From positions 8,184,001 through 8,248,000 of the forward strand of contig JAGVVL010000001.1 of the NCBI GenBank assembly GCA_018287875.1: a stretch of 64,000 nt of DNA, given 5' to 3'. The stretch is from Nigrospora sphaerica (Eukaryota; Ascomycota; Sordariomycetes; Amphisphaeriales; Apiosporaceae). Position 1 is the first letter of the stretch, and the number at the start of each line of letters is the position of its first letter. A model generated the notes under the pieces. It searched no databases. It was not told the DNA's origin and was given only the letters and a program-made list of their open reading frames with translations. The position numbers and the translations under genes are program-made. This document shows positions 43,301-55,323 of this stretch, piece by piece.

Positions 43301-44596
43301 CTACTGCGGACCACTCGAGGGGGCGTGGCGCGCCTCCATCTCCTTGCGTTTGGAGAGCAGGCTCTTGAAGGCGCCCAGGCAATGCACCAGGCTCTCCTCG
43401 TCAAGCGCGCAGAAACGGTAGCTCTTTTCGTCAGTGATGACCTGCATGCAATGCGTCTTGGTCTTGCTGAGGGGGTCGATGTCGACCACGTTGACGATAG
43501 CCGAGAGAGCCATGATGAAGGCCGCCGTGTACTCGGATTCGTTCTTGTAGAGAATCAGGTTGCGCGGGCGCAGAACTGCCCAGCACTTCTTCCACTGCTT
43601 GACGCCGCGCTTGCTCTTGAGGAAGAAGAGCCAGCCCTGCCAAACGACGCGGTCCGGGTCGTTCTCGATGTTGATGCCGCTCACCTGGCTGAGATTCCTA
43701 TTCCCGAGCGCGGGCCGGCTCTTCCCTTCGGACCCCAAGTGTACGGCCGACGACGATGAACGGCCCGCGAGGCTCTCGATCGACGCCCCAATGTGCTCGC
43801 CGTCGGAAAAGTCCGAGTGCGACACGTGCTCGTTCCCCGACTCAATGTTGTTCGACGTTCTCCGGATCGGCTTCGGCTCGGGTTCCGGGGAGCTGGCGGA
43901 CCCAAGACGCTCGCGGCTGCCCGCGGCCGCCGGATCCTTCGGCATCGTGTTGTTGCCGACCAGCACGCCTGTGGGCGCAAAGGATTGTCTCCGGACGATG
44001 GGGCTGGCCAGAAACATTTCCTCCTCCTCCTCTTCGATCCGCGCGTCCTTGCGGATCAGGTCTACCCACGCTTGCGCCTCCTCGGCCGACGAGGCCTCGA
44101 AGTGGAAGTTCTTGGCGGGGGAGAAGAGCCCGAACAGGTTGTGGCGCTTCTGCTTGGGGTCCTTTAGTAGCGTCACGGCCGAAAGCTCCGTGAGGTCGAG
44201 CTTGTGGCGGAGCTTGTTCTCCTTGTCGGATTTGTAGATGGAAAGCGCATTCGGCCGCAAAACTAGGTACACCGCCTTCCATGTCTGCAGGAAGCTATGT
44301 TAGCAAGGACGCGCGGCGCGTTGAGTGGTGGCAAGCCTATTTACCTTGGTCTTTTGCGTGCGCCTCTGCACATAGCCGGCCTTCAGGACGCGGTCAAACT
44401 CAAAGCTACCGTTCTGGTTGACGGGGCTGGGGGAGGCCAGGCCGAGCTCGCCTCGCAGGCGGCTCGGGGTGGAAGGGGGGGCCATGGCGACGACGGAAGG
44501 AGGAATGCTGAGTTTTGCGCCGCGGCCGGGCAGGTCGGTGGTGGTGGTGGCAGTCGACGAAGACCCCGGCAAGGGGGAAAATGCGGTGTCAGCCAT
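43301..44596 (-). CDS. Tandem PH-domain protein, OPY1-like
   Basis: PH domains bind phosphoinositides. The yeast protein with two PH domains, Opy1, senses PI(4,5)P2 and restrains the kinase Mss4. Exons on the minus strand are 44345-44596 and 43301-44284, with a 60-bp intron, giving 411 aa. The start ATG at 44596 (MADTAFSPLPG) is the one that leads directly into the domain. PH1 spans about 70-165: LKAGYVQRRTQKTK then TWKAVYLVLRPNALSIYKS, ending AQAWVDLIRK. A linker with EEEEEE and many Ser residues follows. PH2 spans about 298-398: WQGWLFFLKSK, QWKKCWAVLRPRNLILYKN and SYRFCALDEESLVHCLGAF. Both have the closing amphipathic helix. The intron lies inside PH1. Assignment as a functional OPY1 orthologue is inference from the domain layout. 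Confidence 0.85.
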
Positions 44597-46110
44597 GATG
44601 ACGAAAGCACTCCGCGTATGGAACAGGGCGTGGTGATTGGGGACGGCGGGTGGCAAGCGAACGTGTAAATGTAGTTCAGTTGGGACGCGATGCGACCCAG
44701 TTAAGGCGTGGACAAACGGCGCAGGATTGGAGGGGCTGGCGGTGGCTTTTGGCGTTCGGGGTAGGGCAGACGGCTGCAGGGCCCGGCGAAAATCGAAGAC
44801 AGGTCGTCCAGGCACGGAAGTTACCAGAGGCAGGGGGGCGGGCGGTATTTTAACCCTTGGCGGGCGAGGGCGCTGAAAGGGGGCCGGGGAAGGGAATAGT
44901 CCATGTGCTTGTAGGAGAGGGCCAAAACACTCAATGACGAGTGACGGGTTTGGTGGCAGCCGGAAGGGCACGGGAAGGGTATGAAAGCGATGGGTGGTTG
45001 TGAGGCTTGGTCGTCTTTTGCGCCAGGTTCCCGAGGGGGGGGTTTCGGCGATTGATCGACGTGGTCAGTCGACTAATTAGCGATGCAGCCGCGAGTCAAC
45101 CTCGAGGCGGAAGCAAGCCCTCCCCCAGAAAGGGCAGTTCGGACGATCGCTTGCAGGCCGATTCGCGCGTGCGGCGTAGATGTCGCGCAGGCTGAAACCA
45201 GCGACGGGAAACCCACAAGGCGGCCGGGTTGTGAGATCTGAGGCACAACGGTAAGGCAGGAGGAGGCGGAGCAAGTATCGGCGGGAGAGACGGTACGGAT
45301 ATGCAACACAAGATATGCGGGTAGGATATGACGATCGGGCTGTTGCTGGTGCGGGTGCTGGTGTGGATGCGGCGCTGGCGCCAAACGGAAGAAGGGAAGG
45401 GGGCGGATCGAAACGAGCCGCAGGGTTTATCGAGAACAACAAACCAAGGGAAAGCGAGTGGGAAGCAAGCGCGGCGACGGGAAGCGGTTGGTTATTATCG
45501 TCAACAAGGACGAAAAGACGGCGCGGACGGCGATCACGACGACGGGACGGGGCGGGTAGGGGTGGAATTGGTATGGAGAGGCGACGGGAATGTGTTGATC
45601 TAAGTACCGTGTTTCAAAGTGCAGGGCACGCACGCCCGCGGCATCCACGCAAAGGCAAACCCACGCAAGCTGTTGCCAAAAAGCTTATTACAGGCACGCT
45701 GCTAGCGCGTGATCTTATTTGGAACCATGGCCAGTCGCTGCCAAAAGGCAATTTCCAAGAAGTGGTTGACGCGGAACGATCAACAGGGCAAGCGACTCTA
45801 ATAAATGAGCCGGGCAGGTTGTCCTACAATAGCATCCAGGACCGCATATTCCCGGGGTGGGGACGAAGCGCTGGGAAGGACCTTTGGGATGGAGTCGCAC
45901 AAACGAATGGGGAGGCCCGCCCGAGGTACGAAACCTGTAACCTGTAGCGACCTCAACCAGAAACAAAAACCCAGCGACAGCCCGTTGGGGCCGTTTCTTG
46001 ACCTCTACTACAACTACCCCTGGTGCCCTGGGAAGGGACCACTTTGGCCACGCTATATAAGGGACTTTTCTATATTCATGCGCCGGTCCTTGTTCATGTT
46101 GCGGCGGTTT

Positions 46111-46152
46111 GTCGTCGTCGTCGTCGTCGTCGTCGTCGTCTTCGTCTTCGTC
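46111..46152 (+). repeat. (GTC)n trinucleotide microsatellite
   Basis: Ten perfect GTC units (46111-46140) followed by TTCGTCTTCGTC. It lies in non-coding sequence with no open gene around it and is likely variable in length between strains. Confidence 0.8.
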
Positions 46153-47287
46153 AACGTCCCCCCCTTGTAAGTACCCATTGGTCTGTTCGTCGCTATGGGA
46201 AGCCGTGGTTAGCCAGTCATCGGACTGCCCCAAGAGGTTGGTCGCTTTCTTGTGCCGCGTGGTTCGTCCCTTGATCAGAGTTCTCTCGTCTCGCGATCCT
46301 CGGCGAGCTTGAAGGGCCCGTCGCCACCGCCGGCCACCGTTGGTGACGGCGGACCCGGGGGTCGACGGGCTACCCGACGAGCAGCACCGCCTGCTCATGG
46401 GGGCAAGCCACGGGGCGGCCTGCACTGTCCTCCCCCCCATGCGGCTCCCCCATTCGCTTCTCCATCTGTGAGACCACGATGTACCCAGTTTGGGTTTCGT
46501 CGCCTTTGGCCGGCGGCAGCGCGCGCATACCAGGTTGTTCCCTCCTACACCTGCATGCCGCCGGCGCAGGTGTCAGTTACCAGAAAGTCAGATGCCCGCC
46601 ATCTCCCAATAGCATCTCGCCGGCCCTGGCGAGCCTGACTGGCCTTTCTCGTCACCCCCGTTCCATGCCTTAGCCCATCGAAATGCATCAATGCCGGACG
46701 TGGTCCGCATGAACCCTTTGCCTATTTACGCAGATAGAATTGTTTGTTCCTGTTGGCTGGGAAGCTGGTACGGGCTGACATGTCATCATCCCATCCATCC
46801 ACCCCCAGCCATCCCCCAACCACTCCGTCTCCACTTGGGGACTTTATGTGCCCAACACAAGCTTCTACTAAGTAGCCCTGGTAAAAGCTGGTGTTCGTTG
46901 CTCCTGGGGCTTCCGCTTACTGATTTTGTCGCCTGATGGCGCGGCTGGTTCCTCATCCCCTCCCCCCCTTCTCCCCGTCCGGCGGAGAATGCAGAGGTTG
47001 ACGGGCTGTTTCGCAAATCCATCGGTAGCAGCCGATGCACATTCTCCCCCACCGGGACCTGGAAGGGCACGTCCCATCAATAGGTCGTTGCCTCGCGCGC
47101 ACTCCGTATTTCCGTCCGCCATCTGCCCATCCACGGTTGCAACCGCATATCTCTTCTCACATGCTTTCCATTCGTCGCCATGGGACTGCGTCAATACGGA
47201 AGACTGGCAACGTCCCTTGTTACCCCAGAGATGCCTCGTGACCCGCCAACAGCCCAGGTTTCCTCCCTCAGAATTGTCCGGAGGGAA

Positions 47288-47306
47288 GGGGGGGGGGGGG
47301 GGGGGG
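47288..47306 (+). repeat. Poly-G tract (19 nt)
   Basis: A single uninterrupted G run. It could form G-quadruplex structures and is also a common site of sequencing error. Confidence 0.75.
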
Positions 47307-49305
47307 CGGGCAGCAGTTCGCACTGGAACAGAGGTGTTCGTGCCAACAACCGAGACCTTGCGGCAGTGTCTTGGAAGCATGTACCTACAGACCCAGGCCA
47401 GTTTCATGGGTGAGCCTAACTTAAAAACCGACCGTTGAGCCATGACCGTTTGGAAGAGGTCGAGTGCCAAGCTATGGCGTCCGTCCTCTTACACCCAGGC
47501 TTCCCCGACGCTCCGTCAGCTCAATATTTGGTACGTGCAAAGCAAGCACGGCTATTGCACCGGTACCTGACCATGCGGGCCGTCCAGGGGAAGGGAGGCG
47601 AAGGCCAACCGGACGCAGAGCCTCGTATCACGCACGACAGCGAGAGAAACAGAGAGGGAGAGAGATGTCACCGAGCGAAAGGGCTGAAAAAAAGCGGGGG
47701 GTTAACGCTTCAACGTGCGAATCCAAGCCACAGGACAGCAATCATTTCATGCTGAGCAGGGGGCCGAAGGAGGTAGACCAGCAGACTCGTACGAGATGAT
47801 AGGCCGTTGGGGCGCGTTTGGTGATCTCGCCGATATCCCCCTCCTCTGCAGCGGCCAAGGCCAATCAGCCGTTCTTGGTGCTTCTGCAGGCCGCCACGGG
47901 GCCACCAAGACCGCAACCACACCTTTCTTGACCCTCGTCCGTCGTGTTCCACGGCCTGAGCCCAATCACTCGCCGGCGTCACGCCCTGCCACCGTCGTGG
48001 TGAAGCATGCCGACATGCACTTCCGCGAAGACCCTCTCTTATACTGTGGGCATCACCTGGCCAAGCCGGCCGAGGGGGGGAGGGCGGCGCCAGCTGTCCT
48101 ATAGACCAGGGTTCGGGAGTCGACGCAGTCGCTGCCCGGCTCGTGGCGACATTGGGAGATGCGGCTCCGTTTGGACACGGGGGCGCTTTTGGTTTGCGCC
48201 GTTGCTTCGTCGTCTCGCTGCCAAGCTGCCTCGCCACCGGTTCTTGGACCTCCAGCTCCCTCTCAAGTTGGGCAGAACCCTATCTGCAACTCGACCAACA
48301 CGAACGGAATTCTCGGTCCTTGCATCAGCGTGCCCCTGGCTCGCCGGACAGGTTTCTCATTTCCGGCACAGCCAATTGCGGAATGGTAGCCCTTGCCGCC
48401 TTGGAGGAAACCACAAGGGAGCGAGGGTGGGCAGCCTTGTTGGCGTCTTGTGTGTGCCTCCTAGACCACGAGGGAGCCACGACAGGAGCTCATGAGACTT
48501 GCCCGGGCACCCTTCCCACCCACCAGTAGTAAGTAATGGCTGCTGCGTAGGTTACAGCTGAGCGTTGAGCGGGATACCTATGCTGGGAAGCTGCAAGGCT
48601 TGTTGCCACTCCCTATCGAGACAAGGTAACCTGAGGAGCCACTCGGGTCCAGGCAAATCTTGGTGGCCTCGTCTGGATATGTCGACCTCGGACGGCTATA
48701 GGGCATCCTATATCATACGGAGTAGGCTGGTGATTCCCCGACCCCCAAGGGGAGGCTGCATGAGACCAATCGTGCTTCCTCACTCGCTCCTCCACTTGTA
48801 GACCGCAGTCGGCTTGTGGTCCTCTTTCTTGTCACCCGATGCTGGCCAAGAGAGACATGGTCCAATGTAAGGGGCCGCTCGTTTGCATCTGTGTTCATCG
48901 CCGTGTTTGCTGCAAGTCATAAGAACCACCGGCCGCTCGCTCGCCTCTGTGGCCCTCTCGTCCCAACATTCGTTACGATCGCTGGAACGAACGGTCCTTA
49001 GCCCTTGGAGATCTGCAGCCACTTTGCTCACGATATCAGGATCACCGACGCTGCAACGCCACACCACGCCGTCGGTATCAAGTCCCTCCTCTTAGATTCG
49101 CTCCGAACCCTACGCCGCCGTAATCTGCACGTTCCGTTGGCTTCGTCATATCTCCTTGCTCGCCCGCCGGTGCTGCGTCCAAGCCCACTTTGGTTTCCGG
49201 GGGCTCCCGGTCTTGACTGCTTGGGTATCGGCTTTGTTTTTTCCACTTGCTGACCGGTCCCCTTCTCATCTCTCGCTTGCCGGAGAAGAGTCAAGAAGAG
49301 ACGCC

Positions 49306-50697
49306 ATGGTCCGACTCAGCCCCCTGGCCCTCATGGCAGCGGCGGCGGCCCTGCTGCTGGTTCCCCGGGCGGCGGCGCAGACGCTGCCGCTCAAGACGTC
49401 GAGCCGCTGGATCCTCGACGACACGGGCGCACGCGTCAAGCTGCGGTGTATCAACTGGGCGGCGCACGGCGAGACCAACACGCCCGAGGGCCTGCACAAG
49501 GCGTCGGTGGCCCGCCTCGCCGACTTCGTCAAGGCCCAGGGCTTCAACTGCGTGCGCCTCACCTACTCCATCGACCACGCGCTGGACCCCCGCGTCCGCC
49601 TGGACGACTCCTTCAGGGCCGCCGCCGGCCCCTCCGGCCTGCCCGAGGACACCTTCACCCGCCTGCACGCGCAGGTGGTCGAGGCGAACCCGGCCCTGGG
49701 CAATGACACCACGCGGCAGGACGTGTTCGGCGCCGTCATCAAGGCCCTCTGGGACCGGAAGGTCATGACCATCTTGGACAATCATGTGTCCAAGGCGAGC
49801 TGGTGCTGTAAGCCAGCCCCTCTTCCCCCGCCCCTATTCGCTCACCCAACCACCACGGTTCGAGATTTCCGGCGCTAACGCCCTCTACCAGGCAACCTCA
49901 CCGACGGCAACGGCTGGTGGGCCGAGGCGACGGGGTACAACGACGCCAATAGCCGGTACTTCCAGGTGCAGCCGTGGCTGGACGGGCTCTCGGCCATGGC
50001 GACATGGGCGCAGGGGCAGGCGGGCGTGGTGGGGCTCTCGCTCCGCAACGAGCTGCGGCCGACGCCGCTGTTGCAGGACCTCAACGGGCCGCACGACGAC
50101 TGGTTCCGGTACGTGGCGGCGGGGGCGACGCGGGTGCACGAGGCTTTCCCGGCCGCGCTCGTCATCGTGGGCGGTTCGCTGTCGGCGACGGACCTGTCGT
50201 TCCTGCGGGCGTGGCCGCTCGACACGGCCGCGTGGGCCGGCAAGCACGTGTGGGAGATGCATGCATACGAGTTCACCGTGACGTTCCCGCGCCTCTTCGA
50301 TAGCTGCGACGTCGTGCGGTCCGCCTACGGCCTGTTCGGCGGCTTCGTGCTCGAGCAGGGCCGGCCCTACACCGGGCCCCTCTTCCTCAGCGAGTTCGGC
50401 GTCGGCATGCAAGGGGGCCCCCAGCACGGCGGCCTTAGCGACGCCGACGCCGCCTACTTCGACTGCCTCCGCGGCTGGCTTACCGACAACGACGCCGACT
50501 GGGCCTTCTGGGCCCTCCAGGGCTCCTATTACGTCCGCGAGGGACGCGCCGAGTACGATGAAACCTGGGGCTTGATGAATAAGGATTGGTCCGGCCTGCG
50601 CAACGACCAATTCCTGCCCTTAATGGACGACCTGTTCAAGGTGACGCAGGGACCGCAGGTTGCCGAGTCGGGTGCGAGGCGTCAACGCCGGAATTAA
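49306..50697 (+). CDS. Secreted glycoside hydrolase family 5 (cellulase-fold) protein
   Basis: GH5 enzymes cleave beta-linked glycans with two glutamates on a TIM barrel. Exons are 49306-49807 and 49892-50697, giving 435 aa. Residues 1-25 (MVRLSPLALM..AAAQ) are a signal peptide, so the enzyme is exported. The barrel begins VKLRCINWAAHGE and GFNCVRLTYSIDH. The acid/base glutamate is E221 in LRNELRP and the nucleophile is E335 in FLSEFGVG. WEMHAYEFT provides the usual His/Tyr before the nucleophile, and WAFWALQGSYYVREG ends the barrel. There is no carbohydrate-binding module, transmembrane anchor or GPI signal. The substrate cannot be read from sequence. This subfamily, with CINW..H..EGLHK, is widespread in ascomycetes and poorly characterised. 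Confidence 0.9.
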
Positions 50698-51403
50698 CGT
50701 AAAGGGGTGAGAGTACGTCACCCAGTGTATGGCAGCACGGGTCAGAAACAACGGTACTGAAGAATTCTTCCCATTTCTTCTGTCCGCATCGAACCACCAA
50801 AGTTCGCGATGCGAACTGCAAAGGTCTTGATTTCCATTGGAGTTGAGCGCAAGGGGTTATTTGCGATGACCGCCTCATTAGGGAGTCCGCCGTGTCCTGG
50901 CACTCCAAGAAAACATGTGATCAAGTATAATATCTGGAAACAGCCGAGGCTCATGTCCACCCATCCATGTCGTAGATTGGTAGCGCGAGAAAACAAATTG
51001 GAGAATTTGGGCCTTTCGGCGGTGGTAATGCGAGAAGAGGCCATCGGCCACTTAGTGCCTAAAGGAGAGGGTGGTATGGTTCTGGGATCGGCCTTGACCC
51101 GTTCGCAAGCTGTGCTGCTACCCATCACACCCCGAAGTGCTGCGAAAACCCGTGCGCAGAACTGTTTAGTGTCGTGTCGTCGCAAGTGCTTCCATAGTAC
51201 CCCGTTCGTGAAAGTGGCCATCGCCCGCAAGGACAGCGAGCGTTTTCTGTCTGGCCGTGCTAGTAGAGGACCCTCGCATACGTTGCCGACGGCCGTTTAA
51301 ACCCCTCCCCATATGGAAAATATTCCACGACTCCCTAACAACGCCAACCATAGCAAGGGATATAAGAGCAAAACACTGGCCCTGTGGTGCATTGCGCCGG
51401 GAA
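50698..51403. other. Convergent spacer between the GH5 gene and MED2
   Basis: It holds the 3' ends of both genes. No gene or repeat is seen. Confidence 0.5.
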
Positions 51404-52834
51404 TCAATCCAGATTGAAATACGTTTCGTCCAAGTCCCCCATATCCATGTCGTTGGGGATGAATAGATCGTCAAAGTTGCTTTCTCCCATACCACCTGCG
51501 TCGTCCAGATTCAGGTCCAGATCCATGCTGTCGCCGCCACCCATGTCAAATATCGAGTTTACGTTGTCGGAAGCCGAAGGATTGGGACCTGCCGAATGTT
51601 GTGTCGATGCGATATTGTTAGCCACCGTCCCGTTCTCTGTGCCGTCTGTCGCTGCGCTGGCCTGCCCGTTGGTCGTTCCAGTGCCAGCGCCAAAGTTGTC
51701 GAGGGAGAGCAAATCATTGCCGCTATCCTGAGGGGCAGAAAAGGAGCTCAGGTCAAAGTCGGCCATGGGAGCTGGAGGCGCGTTTTGTGACGGGTTTTCG
51801 GTGGCTGGCGCCAGCGAAAACTCCATGTTGGTGAAGCTGAGTTCGCCGCCCGTCATGTCGGCCATGGCGGCACCGCCCGCGGCCTCGGCCGTCGGCAAAC
51901 TCAGCATGGCATCCATCGAGTTGTCCTGCGCGGTGGGCGGCGGGCCGCTGGGCTGCGACGGATTCGCCGCTGTTTGCGCGACAGACCCAATCGTGGCTGG
52001 CGGGGGAGGCTGCGGTGTTACCGATGCCGCAGCTCTGGGTGGCGGCGCCGGGTTGGGGGACGGGTTTACAGGAGCAGTCGCGCGGGCCACCGGCGGTCCG
52101 GGTCTTGCAGGAGCGGTGGCGGCAGCGGCAGCGACAGCGGCTGGAGCGGGCCGCACGGGCACAGTTGCAGATTTGCTATCGCCGGCGGTCAGATCGACAA
52201 CATCAGCCCCCATTCCCATGCCCATGTCGGGAAACGGCGCAACCCTCTTTGCCTCGTCCTTGACCTCAGGTTTGGGGTTAGCTGAAACGGAATGAGCCGC
52301 CGTGGAGGGCATCTCCATCATGACGGCGGGAGGCTGCTTCGTTTGGGCTACGACTGGAGCAGCAGTCGGATCAGAAGCAGCAGCAGCTGGAGGAGGGGGA
52401 GCAGTAGAAGAAACCGGAGCAGCTGGAGCCGGAGCCGGAGTTGGAGCAGGCGCAGGTGCAGGCGCGGGAGCGGCGGCGACATGTGGTGGTGGCTGCGGCT
52501 GCGGACTGGGAACGGGCACCCGCGCAGCTCGAAGCTTTTCCAGGTCACGTAGTAGCACGGCCTTCGCGCAGATAATCTCACTCTCTACATCGTTCAGGGC
52601 GAGGTGATAGTTCTCCATGGTCTCGATCATCTTGCCGTGCGAAGATCCGCCAGAACTGGCGATATTCTGGGCGCCATTCTTCTGGGAAGCCCGGATCGCT
52701 TTGCCGGTGTGAACGAGCTGCGACGGGGTGAGAATTGATAGAAATATACTGCTGGAAAGAGCCCCGTGGCTTACCGTTTCGTTGAACATCTGCTGGAGCA
52801 CATCCAGGGGGTCTTTGGCGCCGACAGAAGCCAT
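51404..52834 (-). CDS. MED2: Mediator tail subunit MED2-like protein
   Basis: Mediator links transcription activators to RNA polymerase II, and fungal MED2 belongs to the tail module. Exons on the minus strand are 52775-52834 and 51404-52717, giving 457 aa. The 57-bp intron (52718-52774, GTAAGC..CGCAG) has no in-frame stop, so an unspliced 476-residue form is also open. Splicing gives MASVGAKDPLDVLQQMFNET followed by LVHTGKAIRASQKNG, the expected compact N-terminal helix pair. MIETMENYHLALNDVESEI is the conserved third segment. The next 300 residues are low complexity (Pro, Ala, Gln and Val repeats such as APAPAPAPTP). The C-terminus is acidic and hydrophobic (LDLNLDDAGG, FIPNDMDMGDLDETYFNLD), like an activation-type tail. 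The family call rests on the N-terminus and layout and is moderately sure. Confidence 0.75.
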   Translation of the reverse strand: MASVGAKDPLDVLQQMFNETVSHGALSSSIFLSILTPSQLVHTGKAIRASQKNGAQNIASSGGSSHGKMIETMENYHLALNDVESEIICAKAVLLRDLEKLRAARVPVPSPQPQPPPHVAAAPAPAPAPAPTPAPAPAAPVSSTAPPPPAAAASDPTAAPVVAQTKQPPAVMMEMPSTAAHSVSANPKPEVKDEAKRVAPFPDMGMGMGADVVDLTAGDSKSATVPVRPAPAAVAAAAATAPARPGPPVARATAPVNPSPNPAPPPRAAASVTPQPPPPATIGSVAQTAANPSQPSGPPPTAQDNSMDAMLSLPTAEAAGGAAMADMTGGELSFTNMEFSLAPATENPSQNAPPAPMADFDLSSFSAPQDSGNDLLSLDNFGAGTGTTNGQASAATDGTENGTVANNIASTQHSAGPNPSASDNVNSIFDMGGGDSMDLDLNLDDAGGMGESNFDDLFIPNDMDMGDLDETYFNLD

Positions 52835-54636
52835 TGTGGGCACAGGGTACAGTCAATCTCGGCGAAGAAGGCGTACCGACACACATCCAGCAGCAGCAAG
52901 AAGAGGAGGGAAACCAATAGTGAAACGAGGGCAAAGACGGTTCTATAGAGGTAGAGAAAAAGTGACGGGGAACGAGTCGCGACGGGTGGCAGACAAGGCC
53001 GCTTCACTTACAGCAAGCTTATGAGAGAGAATATTGTTTGAGGCTGGAAGTGGCCTTGCGGTGCTGTGAAGTCAGACACATGGCCAATCAGGCCGGGCCA
53101 TGGCGACCAATTCATTGTCGCTCCTGGCCATCCGTGCCCCACACAAGCTAAGGTTGTCGGAAGGGGGGCACGAATTCACCCGTTTGTAACTCGCCTGTGT
53201 TCCTCTCAAGTGCTAGTTGGTGTTTGGCGCCGGGCTATTGCATTTCCATGCTGTGTATCCGATATGGCGACGCCGGTACCAAGGAAGGGTCAGTGTCTGC
53301 GTAGCGGGCGACCATGGAATTCCCATGTGACCATAATCTTAGGTTGAAGAAGGTATTTCTGGAGATTTTGATGCCAGACCTAGCTACCTCCCCAAGGCCC
53401 AACTCATGGGGCTGACGCCATTTGCAGAGCCCGGCACAAACAGACATTGGAACGCAGGCAACCGCAGTCCTGGGTCAGTCAAGTCGCTTGCCTGGTGGAC
53501 GGATGAGCAGGGCAGACAACACAAGACCTCGGCTCGACTACGGTGAATACATATATTTATCTGTATGTTTGTGCGGGAGCATGTTGGGGAGTATGCAATT
53601 CTCGCCCAGTCGAATTGGCAGAGATTCCCATGTCTGTTGGGCTGCGGTAACATAGGTAGGTAGGTAAAATACACAGTATGCCATTCCTTGCAGATGCGGG
53701 TGACCCCTCCCCAAATCGTATAGACGTGGCCGCCCAGCAAGGGGCGGCGGGTGCTTTCTAGGGCAAATTGCCACAGGTGTGATGGCCATGCATGCCTGTG
53801 CCGCCACAGCGTGCTAGGAGTCACAAGGTCCAACGGGCGTCTGCAGATCACGCCATAGGGTGTGGGTGGTGGAGGTGGACCAAAACGCTGGGAAGACGCT
53901 CCTCTTTCTCCCGCTTGGGCAGCCGAGTGACGACATGCACGGAGACGGCGCAGACAGACAGCGAATGGCCACCAGGCATCACAATGGTGGTTATATGTAT
54001 GCAGGCCTGATCGCTTGGAGAACAACCGACAGCCCTTCTCGTTCATGAGAGGAGGGGGGCCGCGCTGCCGGGGGAGCAGGGCAGAGCAACCATGAGACGG
54101 AGCAGACAAGGACAGGCCCCGCTCGCTCGCCTTTGCAGGAAGGCAAAAAGTAGGCGGGATGAGACGAACCAGTCAGCAGCCTGGATGGGGCGACAGCTGC
54201 GACAATCCCCTCTGTGCCGTCCCAGCAACCTGTCGACGCCGTCCCATCCCTCCCTTGTTGCCGCTGAGCCCCTCGAACCAGCTTTTCTAAGTAGGTAGAG
54301 AGGCCGGTGGCTTGGCTCGGCTTGGGGATGGGACCGTACCAAACGACACACGACCAACAAGCCAAAGTGCGGCTTCCTTCTTCGAGCATGGCGAGCGCGA
54401 GCCGGGGACTCACCGGGGGATCCATTGATTCGGCGAACAGACATTTCCCGTCCCATCTGAAGGGCGCATCGGAACTTCATCCCACATCCCATCCCTTCCC
54501 CTCCAGCAACGTTCCAACTTAGCAAGAAGCGGCAGCTTCAGCTCCGGCCGGGAGGACCCTGTGCCCCGCTTTCTCTTTCTATGCGTAATCGCCCGCTTCC
54601 TGATCCAGCTGCAGCGGGCGGGCTTTTGCATCCGTC

Positions 54637-54678
54637 CGTCAAGCATCGCCCGTCAAGCATCGCCCGTCAAGCATCGCC
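54637..54678 (+). repeat. Three perfect 14-bp tandem copies
   Basis: The unit CGTCAAGCATCGCC is repeated at 54637, 54651 and 54665 with no mismatch. It is non-coding and of unknown role. A recent slippage duplication is likely. Confidence 0.8.
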
Positions 54679-54803
54679 CGCCGCCAGGCAAATCCAATAT
54701 CATGGGGAGCAGAAGGGACGGAGCAGAACTGTATTTGAGCAGGCGCCATACAGTATACGGGGTGTCGTTGAACCCTGAGCCCGGGTAGGCAATTTTCAGT
54801 ACT

Positions 54804-54834
54804 TACCTACTTAGGTACCTAGGTAGGTAGCTAG
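54804..54834. repeat. GGTA/TACC tetramer cluster with palindromes
   Basis: Mixed TACC and GGTA units (ACCTACTTAGGTACC then TAGGTAGGTAG) that contain small self-complementary blocks. It belongs to the same class as the clusters near 3975, 20400, 53652 and 61209. Confidence 0.6.
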
Positions 54835-55301
54835 TTATCCAAGGACGTAAAGTATTTGAGTGTGTAAGTACATGGAAATTGTATACAGGTATACCGTCCT
54901 TCGTAGCCATAGTTCGCGGGCGCCCCTTGTGCTTGCAATGCATGCCCCCCCCCCCAATGGATGCTGGAGGCAGCCGTGTAGGATCTCGCGAGGTCCTCCT
55001 CCATGAGGGCTCCCACGGAATGGGTGCTATGGAGGAGACACAGGGACCTCCCCTTGTGCTCACCTGCTGGGCGCTACTGGGTTCAGTACACCTATAATAC
55101 TGGGTCCAGCCCGTTCCAGGGTAGAAACCCACTACCTGTCGGCTAGCCCAGCCACTACATACAATGTACATACCTTGCAGCTGGGGGCGGAGGACAGCCA
55201 GGCAGAGAGACTACCTACTTCCGCAAGGCACCCCCCTCGTTGCGCCGCGCTTCTCCTCCTCCCCCAATATCTAGAGAGTATCAAGAAGCTCTCTATCGCT
55301 G

Positions 55302-55323
55302 GTGCGCGCGCGTGTGTGTGTGT
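55302..55323. repeat. Alternating GC/GT tract
   Basis: 22 bp of strict purine-pyrimidine alternation upstream of PUB1, short but with Z-DNA potential. Confidence 0.5.

Larger units (their letters stand above)
44597..49305. other. 4.7-kb divergent spacer
   Basis: No gene is recognised. It holds a (GTC)10 microsatellite at 46111-46140, a 19-nt G run at 47288-47306, and open frames of random composition on both strands. It contains the promoters of the OPY1-like gene and the GH5 gene. Confidence 0.5.

Noticed and set aside
46868..47470. 200-codon minus-strand frame across the poly-G tract
   Set aside because: It depends on a homopolymer that gives a proline run, and the rest is random composition.
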